Notes under the pieces: model-generated
What the model saw: only the letters and a program-made list of their open reading frames with translations
Told to the model about the DNA's origin: nothing
Database searches by the model: none
Assembly (NCBI GenBank): GCA_028711905.1
Contig: JAQTRI010000193.1
Span: forward strand, 1 to 6,741
DNA from: Candidatus Wallbacteria bacterium
Lineage (GTDB): Bacteria; Muiribacteriota; JAQTZZ01
Direction: 5' to 3'
DNA: 6,741 nucleotides
Part shown: positions 1 through 5,221 of the stretch, one piece after another
How positions within the stretch are numbered: position 1 is the first letter of the stretch
Layout: each line of letters opens with the position of its first letter
Translations under genes and position numbers: made by a program

Positions 1-497
1 ATGTTGTGTTCAGCGCCTTAGCTGTAGCTCTCATACTCAGGGCTACTGTCATCCAGGCCTATTACATCCCTTCAGCCTCGATGCGGGATACACTGCTGGA
101 GCACGACCACCTGCTGGCCAACAAGGCTGCCTACTGGTTTTATCCCATCAAAAGAGGAGACATCGTGATCTTCAAGTTTCCTAAGGATAATCGCGATTTT
201 ATCAAACGCGTGATCGGGCTGCCGGGAGACACGGTCGAAGTCAGGGCCGGAAAACTCAGGATCAACGACAGAGCGTTTGACGAACCGTACCTCCGGGAAC
301 CCATGAACTCATCTTTCCATCCCAGAAAAGTCCCGGAAAACATGCTCTTCGTACTCGGCGACAACCGCAACAACAGCGATGACAGCAGATACTGGGGCTT
401 TCTTCCCCGCCGCAACCTGAAAGCCAAGGCTCTGTTGATATATTACCCTTTCATGCGTATCAAGATGATCAGGCACTTCAATCTGGAGGGCAGATGA
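1..497 (+). CDS. lepB: Signal peptidase I, 5'-truncated by the window edge
   Basis: This is the membrane-anchored serine protease that removes signal peptides from secreted proteins on the outer face of the cytoplasmic membrane. Numbering from the GTG at 6: residues 2-16 are the end of a hydrophobic membrane segment, followed by IPSASM with catalytic Ser25. RGDIVIF is at 50-56, the general-base Lys67 lies in FIKRVIGLPGD, and the GDN/SDDSR box is at 118-128. All S26-family boxes are present and intact. The frame is open to the left edge, and the cytoplasmic N-terminus that normally precedes the membrane segment is missing, so the GTG at 6 is probably internal and the gene starts outside the window. 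There is no large inserted domain II as in E. coli LepB, so this is the compact (SipS-like) form. Its stop overlaps the next start (ATGA, 494-497), indicating translational coupling. The family call is secure. Confidence 0.95.
   Translation, partial: VVFSALAVALILRATVIQAYYIPSASMRDTLLEHDHLLANKAAYWFYPIKRGDIVIFKFPKDNRDFIKRVIGLPGDTVEVRAGKLRINDRAFDEPYLREPMNSSFHPRKVPENMLFVLGDNRNNSDDSRYWGFLPRRNLKAKALLIYYPFMRIKMIRHFNLEGR
485..490 (+). promoter_or_regulatory. Ribosome binding site for the EIIA gene
   Basis: GGAGGG lies inside the last codons of lepB, only 3 nt before the ATG at 494. The spacing is short, but this is the only purine-rich site there. It supports the ATG at 494 as the start, coupled to termination of lepB. 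Confidence 0.6.
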
Positions 498-937
498 AAA
501 AATGGCTCAAGGAAGACAATATCAAGCTCGATCTCAAAGCTAAGGACAAGGATGCAATTCTTAATGAACTGAACGAGCTGGCCCTGGAGAGCAAGAAAAT
601 CTCAGACCCTGAAGAATTCACCAGGGCCATTTTTGACAGGGAGGCCAAGATCACCACTGGAATCGGGTCAGGCATAGCCATCCCCCATGCTCGTTCCAAT
701 GCAGTAAAGGATTTTGTCATGGTCTTCGCGCGTTCAAAGAAGGGCTTGAATTTCAAGGCGCTTGACGATAAACCGGTGCATCTTTTCTTCCTGCTGGGTG
801 CACCTTTTGATCATGACGAGGAATACCTCGAAGCCATGGGCAGGCTGTCCAAGCTTCTTAAAGAACCGACTTTCCGCAGCCGGCTTCTGGAAGTCAAGAC
901 CAAAGCGGAAATTCTGGACACAATAACCGGAGGATAG
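494..937 (+). CDS. PTS EIIA type-2 domain protein (fructose/PtsN-like), stand-alone
   Basis: This is a single-domain phosphoacceptor of the phosphotransferase system, 147 residues, the usual size for a free EIIA-Fru/EIIA-Ntr domain. The diagnostic segment is TGIGSGIAIPHARS at about 55-68, in which His65 is the expected site phosphorylated by HPr or NPr. It is followed by the family pattern LDDKPVHLFFLLGAP and a C-terminal helix pair (EAMGRLSKLLKEPTFRSRLL). No transmembrane segment and no EIIB, EIIC, HPr or EI gene is visible in the window. A regulatory role like that of PtsN, or service to a permease encoded elsewhere, is therefore more likely than a complete local sugar transporter; that is inference. 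It is coupled to lepB upstream by a 4 nt overlap and is followed by the carD-like gene after 2 nt. The family assignment is firm, the physiological role open. Confidence 0.88.
   Translation: MKKWLKEDNIKLDLKAKDKDAILNELNELALESKKISDPEEFTRAIFDREAKITTGIGSGIAIPHARSNAVKDFVMVFARSKKGLNFKALDDKPVHLFFLLGAPFDHDEEYLEAMGRLSKLLKEPTFRSRLLEVKTKAEILDTITGG
929..933 (+). promoter_or_regulatory. Ribosome binding site for carD
   Basis: GGAGG encodes the final glycine codons of the EIIA protein and sits 6 nt before the ATG at 940. The ideal spacing fixes that start and couples carD to the EIIA gene. Confidence 0.8.
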
Positions 938-939
938 GC

Positions 940-1452
940 ATGCCCGCAAGCCTTCCATTCAAAACCAACGAAGTCATCGTGCACCCCGTTCACGGCATTG
1001 TTCTTGTCGTAGGTATCAAAGAACAGGAAATCCTTGGCGAGATCAAGAAGTATTATGTGCTTAAGCCATTGTTCGAAAGGCTTTCCGAGGTCATGATACC
1101 TGTTGACAGAATCAAGCAGCTGGGCGTCAGAAAGGCTGTCAACTCAGAGGAAATCATCAAGATCTTCCGCACTCTGCAGGCACCTCCCGCTGACCTGGGA
1201 GCTGTGATGACCAACTGGGGCGCACAGTATCAGAAAAATCTAAAACTGGTGCAGAGTGGCGACATCATCCAGGTCTGTAATGTCCTGAAATATCTTGCGG
1301 AACGGCGTAAAAAGCGCAACCTGTCCAAGACCGATGATGACCTTTACGACAAAGCCATTGTTCTCGTGGTTTCAGAAATATCCCATGTGCTTGATCTCGA
1401 CACCAGCGAAATCAAGATCCTTCTGGAATTCATCCTCGAAAGCGAGCCCTGA
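940..1452 (+). CDS. carD: CarD/CdnL-family RNA polymerase-binding transcription regulator
   Basis: CarD-type proteins bind the RNA polymerase beta subunit through an N-terminal RID (Tudor-like, shared with Mfd/TRCF). They stabilise the open promoter complex through a helical C-terminal domain. The 170-residue length is close to M. tuberculosis CarD (162). Residues about 8-65 match the RID: VIVHPVHGIVLVVGIKE, a KKYYVLKPL strand, then VMIPVDRIKQLGVRKAV. The C-terminal domain contains TNWGAQYQKNLKLVQSGD at 91-108, which parallels TNWSRRYKANLEKLASGD in M. tuberculosis CarD (from memory). Trp93 would then be the counterpart of the tryptophan that wedges into the minor groove at the transcription bubble edge. 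The tail (KAIVLVVSEISHVL) fits the last helices. An ideal ribosome binding site supports the ATG at 940. The gene lies between the EIIA gene and the helicase, 7 nt before the latter. It probably acts genome-wide on promoters. Confidence 0.92.
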   Translation: MPASLPFKTNEVIVHPVHGIVLVVGIKEQEILGEIKKYYVLKPLFERLSEVMIPVDRIKQLGVRKAVNSEEIIKIFRTLQAPPADLGAVMTNWGAQYQKNLKLVQSGDIIQVCNVLKYLAERRKKRNLSKTDDDLYDKAIVLVVSEISHVLDLDTSEIKILLEFILESEP

Positions 1453-1459
1453 GCCTTTC

Positions 1460-3400
1460 ATGCTCAACGCCGGACAAGTTTTTGCCGCAGACGGTATCCT
1501 GCGAAACAGTTTGTCTCAGTTCGAACACCGGCCACAGCAGGAAATCATGGCCCGCGAGGTTGAACACGCCATTGATGAACTGGCAGTCCTTCTGGTCGAG
1601 GCCGGTCCGGGAACAGGAAAGAGTCTGGCTTATCTGATTCCTGCCCTGTCAGGCGGAAGAAGACCTGTCGCTGTCTCCACCTATACAATCAATCTGCAGA
1701 ACCAGCTGATGGAAAAAGACATCCCGACAGCCGAGGCTGTGATCGGCAGAAGATTCAAGACCGCTCTGCTCAAAGGAAAAAACAACTATCTGTGCCGGAG
1801 AAAAGCCGATGATATCGGGAAAAACGGTCTCGAAGCCACACTCTTCAATCGCAATGAGATCAAGAAGAATCTGACGGTTTACTCCAGAATCATTGAGTGC
1901 GGACGCGGAGACAGGGAAGAAATTCCGGTGGCGGTTCCTGCAGCGCTGTGGCAGGAACTGGCTTGTGATTCAGAGACCTGCACCAGGGGCAAGTGCCCAT
2001 GGTTTTCGCGCTGCTATTACTTTGACATGCGCCGCAAAGCCTCAGACGCTGAGCTGGTTGTGACCAATCACGCGCTTTTCTTCAGCGAAATGCTCACCCG
2101 TTTCGATGAACTGGATTATCAGGCCGTGATCTTTGACGAGGCTCACCATGTTCTGCAGGCAGCCACCGATTGCTTCACCATCAGACTGCATCAATCCAGA
2201 TTCCGCAGAATGCTCTACTACCTGTCCAGGCAGTTGCTTAAGGGCGGGAAAAAGCCTGTGCCGGACAAGCTCTTTTCCCTGAACTCTCTGGTGCGGGATA
2301 CAGACAAGCACGCTTCCTCCCTTTTCAGCGCGCTATGCTCAGAACAGCAGTACAGAAAGGACCTCACCTGCGCTGAACTTTCCTCTGCCGGGATCTCCAG
2401 GGTTTTCGACGGGATCGAGGAAATCCGCAGAAAGGTTGCGGATTACGCGGAATCAGGGGAACTGACGCTGGATAATCCGGAGTTCCCGGAATACCTCGCA
2501 GAACTGGCGGAACACACTGCGGCTTTTCTGGATTTCGACTCCAGCCAGTATATTTTTTACCGCGAAGGCGGATCAGGTCAGCCGGAACTGCGCGCCGCCA
2601 GACCCGAGATCGCTGATCTGCTCAGGGACACCCTGTTCAGCAGGCAGTCGGCCTTTATCTTTACCAGTGCCACACTCGGAGTGAATGGCGATTTTTCTTA
2701 TTTCCGCAGCAGTGTGGGCCTTCCGGAAAGCGCGAGAGGAGTGACTCTGGACTCGCCTTTTGATTTTGAGAAACAGAGCATTCTGTTTGTCACCCCGGGA
2801 CTGCCTGATGTTGATCACGCGGATTTTCTGTCCAAAGCCGGCATTGTCCTTGAAGATCTTCTGGCTGTGACTTCCGGACGGGCTTTTATTCTTTTCACTT
2901 CGTTCCAGATGCTGGATCGTTTCTGGTGCTATCTGTCGGAACCGCTCCGCGTCCAGGGATACTTTCCCCTACGCCAGGGACAGCAGTCGCGCAGTTCTCT
3001 GCTTTCCGATTTTCGCTCAAAACCAAAGCCAGTGCTGTTCGCCACTGCCAGTTTCTGGGAAGGAGTAGACATTCCAGGCTCAGACCTGTCTCTTGTCATC
3101 ATCATGCGCCTGCCCTTCAGTTCGCCGGATGATCCGTTACTTCAACGCAAATCGCAGCTCCTGAAAGAGCAGGGTGGAAACCCCTTTTCCGAATTGTCTC
3201 TTCCTGAAGCGATACTGCGTCTGAAGCAGGGCCTGGGCCGCCTGATCCGCACTGCTGGGGACCATGGAGTACTGGCCATACTGGACAATCGTTTTCTCAA
3301 TAAATGGTATGGAAAGAAGATTCAGCAGGCCCTGCCCAAAATGAGAATCACGAATTCCATTGACACTGTAAAGGCATTTTACCATGGAAAAACCACTTAA
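1460..3400 (+). CDS. dinG: ATP-dependent DNA helicase, DinG/YoaA-XPD (Rad3-like) family with Fe-S cluster
   Basis: This is a superfamily 2 helicase of the Fe-S XPD/DinG group, expected to unwind DNA 5'-3' and help resolve R-loops, forks or damaged structures. Numbering from the ATG at 1460 (646 aa, close to E. coli YoaA): an RPQQEIM Q-motif-like element is at 24-30 and Walker A GPGTGKS at 49-55. Cluster cysteines are Cys112 (NNYLC), Cys174, Cys179 and Cys185, with NHALF at 203-207 and DEAH at 226-229. The second motor domain has SAT at 403-405, FWEGVDIPG at 532-540 and the motif VI arginines in QGLGRLIR at 590-597. All motifs needed for activity are present. There is no N-terminal exonuclease domain as in some Firmicute DinG proteins. 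The frame stays open upstream to 1295, but that part reads carD out of frame, and homology begins right at 1460. No clear Shine-Dalgarno precedes it, so reinitiation after the carD stop is likely. Whether it is DinG or YoaA in function cannot be decided. Confidence 0.92.
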   Translation: MLNAGQVFAADGILRNSLSQFEHRPQQEIMAREVEHAIDELAVLLVEAGPGTGKSLAYLIPALSGGRRPVAVSTYTINLQNQLMEKDIPTAEAVIGRRFKTALLKGKNNYLCRRKADDIGKNGLEATLFNRNEIKKNLTVYSRIIECGRGDREEIPVAVPAALWQELACDSETCTRGKCPWFSRCYYFDMRRKASDAELVVTNHALFFSEMLTRFDELDYQAVIFDEAHHVLQAATDCFTIRLHQSRFRRMLYYLSRQLLKGGKKPVPDKLFSLNSLVRDTDKHASSLFSALCSEQQYRKDLTCAELSSAGISRVFDGIEEIRRKVADYAESGELTLDNPEFPEYLAELAEHTAAFLDFDSSQYIFYREGGSGQPELRAARPEIADLLRDTLFSRQSAFIFTSATLGVNGDFSYFRSSVGLPESARGVTLDSPFDFEKQSILFVTPGLPDVDHADFLSKAGIVLEDLLAVTSGRAFILFTSFQMLDRFWCYLSEPLRVQGYFPLRQGQQSRSSLLSDFRSKPKPVLFATASFWEGVDIPGSDLSLVIIMRLPFSSPDDPLLQRKSQLLKEQGGNPFSELSLPEAILRLKQGLGRLIRTAGDHGVLAILDNRFLNKWYGKKIQQALPKMRITNSIDTVKAFYHGKTT

Positions 3401-4445
3401 AGTCCTGCTGGCCGGATATTACGGGTTTTCCAACTTCGGAGACGAGGCTCTTCTCTATAGCACGCGGTCGCTTCTTTCGCGCACTGCAGACGGACTCGGA
3501 CGCGAACTGGAATTCAGCCTGCTCGACCAGTCCGGTCACGCCGGTTTTTTTTCCATCCCGCGCAGAAGCGCGTATCAGGCAATCAAAGCCATAGCCTCCT
3601 CGGATTTAGTGGTTTTCGGCGGCGGCGGGATTTTCCAGAATCAGACCAGCAATCGCTCTCTGGTTTACTATCTGTCGATCCTGCGCCTGTCGCGGTTGCT
3701 CTGCAGACCAACACTGCTTCTCGGTACAGGCTTTATCCCTGTCAATGGCTGGTTCTGGCGCTATGCGACAGCCTCGTCAGTCAAAAAGTCGGCAGTGGCT
3801 GTCCGCGATCCGGAGAGCCTGACCTTTCTGGAGAGCCGCAGTGTCAAGGCTGTGCTCTCTGCAGACCTTCTTTTCAATTATCCCATCACTGTCGTGCGCA
3901 GCCCGGAATCAGCGAACAAGCCGGGAAACATCTATTTCAATGTGCGCAGGTTTACAGACGACAGTGAAGAGCGTGGCTTCAAGGAACTGCTTGTTTCATT
4001 GTCGCAGCGGGGGTTCTCTCTTACAGGTTTATCATTAGCCCCTGAAGACACTGCCTGCATGAGGCCTCTGCTAAAAGACCAGTCCCTGAAGATCAGCGGA
4101 TTTCATGTCATGGACAAGAGCCCTCACGAGTTCATCCCCTTGTTTCAGCCTGATTCCATTTTTGTGGGCATGCGGCTGCACAGCCTGATACTCGCCACTC
4201 TGTTCGGGATCCCATTTGTGGCCATCACAAAAGACCCTAAGATTTCAGCCTATGCGGCTGAATGCGGGTGCGTTTCACTGGATCTGAGTAAGCCGGAAGC
4301 AGTTTTTGGGGCTATCGAGAATGTGGCTGAGAATTTCCGGACCGAATGCCGGAACATCAGAACTGTGGCCGACAGTTTTACACGGCGGGCGATCGTCAAC
4401 GAAGAAATCGCCATGCAGGTGATGCAGGGGATTGTCCATCTGTAA
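3384..4445 (+). CDS. csaB: Polysaccharide pyruvyl transferase CsaB
   Basis: CsaB transfers pyruvate from phosphoenolpyruvate as a ketal onto a cell-wall or surface polysaccharide. The pyruvylated glycan is the docking site for SLH-domain S-layer and envelope proteins. The 353-residue protein matches the family from end to end. It has the N-terminal GYYGFSNFGDEALL at 11-24, then GGGGIFQNQTSNRSL at 79-93 in the first Rossmann-like half. A conserved VRD..S..FL segment follows, and VGMRLHSLI at 261-269 carries the Arg264/His266 pair conserved in pyruvyl transferases. No signal peptide or membrane span is seen, consistent with a cytoplasmic or membrane-peripheral enzyme. The ATG at 3384 lies inside the helicase gene (17 nt overlap) with TAAAGG 9 nt upstream. 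It ends the + strand unit; its TAA falls within the palindrome shared with kamE. An uninterrupted run of eight T occurs at 3545-3552. Alternative: another pyruvyl transferase of the WcaK/AmsJ type, less likely given the motif match. Confidence 0.92.
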   Translation: MEKPLKVLLAGYYGFSNFGDEALLYSTRSLLSRTADGLGRELEFSLLDQSGHAGFFSIPRRSAYQAIKAIASSDLVVFGGGGIFQNQTSNRSLVYYLSILRLSRLLCRPTLLLGTGFIPVNGWFWRYATASSVKKSAVAVRDPESLTFLESRSVKAVLSADLLFNYPITVVRSPESANKPGNIYFNVRRFTDDSEERGFKELLVSLSQRGFSLTGLSLAPEDTACMRPLLKDQSLKISGFHVMDKSPHEFIPLFQPDSIFVGMRLHSLILATLFGIPFVAITKDPKISAYAAECGCVSLDLSKPEAVFGAIENVAENFRTECRNIRTVADSFTRRAIVNEEIAMQVMQGIVHL

Positions 4446-4469
4446 GGGCGAATAATTATTCGCCCCTAC
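4442..4469. repeat. Palindrome between convergent genes, including most of both stop codons
   Basis: The core GGGCGAATAATTATTCGCCC at 4446-4465 is a perfect 20 nt inverted repeat. Three further pairs form at 4442-4444/4467-4469 after one A/C mismatch (4445/4466). The csaB stop (4443-4445) lies inside it, and the kamE stop (complement of 4469-4471) begins at its right end. In RNA it would fold to a GC-based stem with a short A/T loop. No T-run follows on either strand, so it is not a textbook intrinsic terminator, although it could terminate, block read-through or protect 3' ends in both directions. The GTAGGGGCG...CGCCCCTAC form resembles small dispersed intergenic repeats known from many genomes; that resemblance is from memory and no second copy is in this window. 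Confidence 0.75.
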
Positions 4470-5221
4470 TACGCGCGTTCCGCCATCTTCTGCACAATAA
4501 ACGATGCCACATCCTCTGCAAACGACCCAGGTCCGAACCCGGCGTCAAACCCCAGTTCCAGCGCCATGCGGTGATCAATCCTCGGCCCGCCGACCACTAA
4601 GATCATCGGCTCCCTGATGTTCTCGACCTCCGCCATTTCAATAAATCGCGTCAGATTTCTGATGTGGGTTTCCTTCTGAGTGACAATCTGCGAGATGAGA
4701 ACCGCATCAGCCTTGACCTTCCTGGCATAAGCGATCAATTCCTCGTTGGGCACCTGCGCGCCGAGATTGTGCGCCTCGATACCGGAATAGCGCTCCAGTC
4801 CATAATGGCCATGATAGCCTTTCATGTTCATGATGGCATCAATGCCCACTGTGTGCGCATCATCGCCTGTGCAGGCTCCGACCACTACAATTTTGCGCCC
4901 AAACCGGGTTCTGATGAACTCATTGATTTCTTCCATGTCCATGGTATCAGAATCCAGTTCCACCACCTGCAGGCTCTCGTAATCGACAGAAGCGCCTGTC
5001 CTGGCATATGCCACAAAAAATGTGAATCCCTCTCCCAGATCAGCCTCATGCACAATGCTGACCTCGGAAAATCCCATGCCGCGCAAAAGCTCTTTCGCAG
5101 CCTCGCACGCCCTTGCTCCCGCAGGCACAGGCAGGGTGAATGACAATTGCATGGCTCCGTCATTCAATGTATCGCCGTATGGCTTGACCCGTTTCAGGTC
5201 GACATTGCTCTTAGCGCTCAT
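4469..5221 (-). CDS. kamE: Lysine 5,6-aminomutase small (beta) subunit, B12- and PLP-binding
   Basis: KamE binds adenosylcobalamin and holds PLP through a Schiff base; with KamD it converts D-lysine to 2,5-diaminohexanoate (or L-beta-lysine to 3,5-diaminohexanoate) in lysine fermentation. The 250-residue protein has the N-terminal dimerisation region (about 1-105), then the Rossmann-like B12 domain. The base-off cobalamin motif is D121-A-H123-T-V-G126, and the PLP lysine is Lys134 in NMKGY. The 11-residue spacing between them equals that of His133 and Lys144 in the Clostridium sticklandii enzyme (known from its structure). Further conserved segments are GHYGLERY, LGAQVPNEELIAYARK, QIVTQKETH, VGGPRIDH and a C-terminal GFGPGSFAEDVASFIVQ. 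The ATG at 5221 lies 11 nt inside kamD and has a strong ribosome binding site. The TAG stop abuts the palindrome facing csaB. Both key residues are intact, so the subunit should be functional. Confidence 0.95.
   Translation of the reverse strand: MSAKSNVDLKRVKPYGDTLNDGAMQLSFTLPVPAGARACEAAKELLRGMGFSEVSIVHEADLGEGFTFFVAYARTGASVDYESLQVVELDSDTMDMEEINEFIRTRFGRKIVVVGACTGDDAHTVGIDAIMNMKGYHGHYGLERYSGIEAHNLGAQVPNEELIAYARKVKADAVLISQIVTQKETHIRNLTRFIEMAEVENIREPMILVVGGPRIDHRMALELGFDAGFGPGSFAEDVASFIVQKMAERA

Noticed and set aside
6..8. GTG as the true start of lepB
   Set aside because: It falls inside the membrane segment, so the cytoplasmic N-terminus would be lacking; the frame is open to the left edge.
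1295..1459. N-terminal extension of the helicase reading frame by 55 residues
   Set aside because: It overlaps carD in another frame, the residues have no resemblance to the helicase family, and homology begins at the ATG at 1460.
4446..4475. Classic Rho-independent terminator
   Set aside because: The stem is good, but no T-run follows it on either strand, so I list it as a palindrome of uncertain role.
4664..5143. 159-codon open frame on the + strand opposite kamE
   Set aside because: It lies wholly antisense to a well-conserved gene, shows no recognisable domain, and is explained by the codon bias of kamE.
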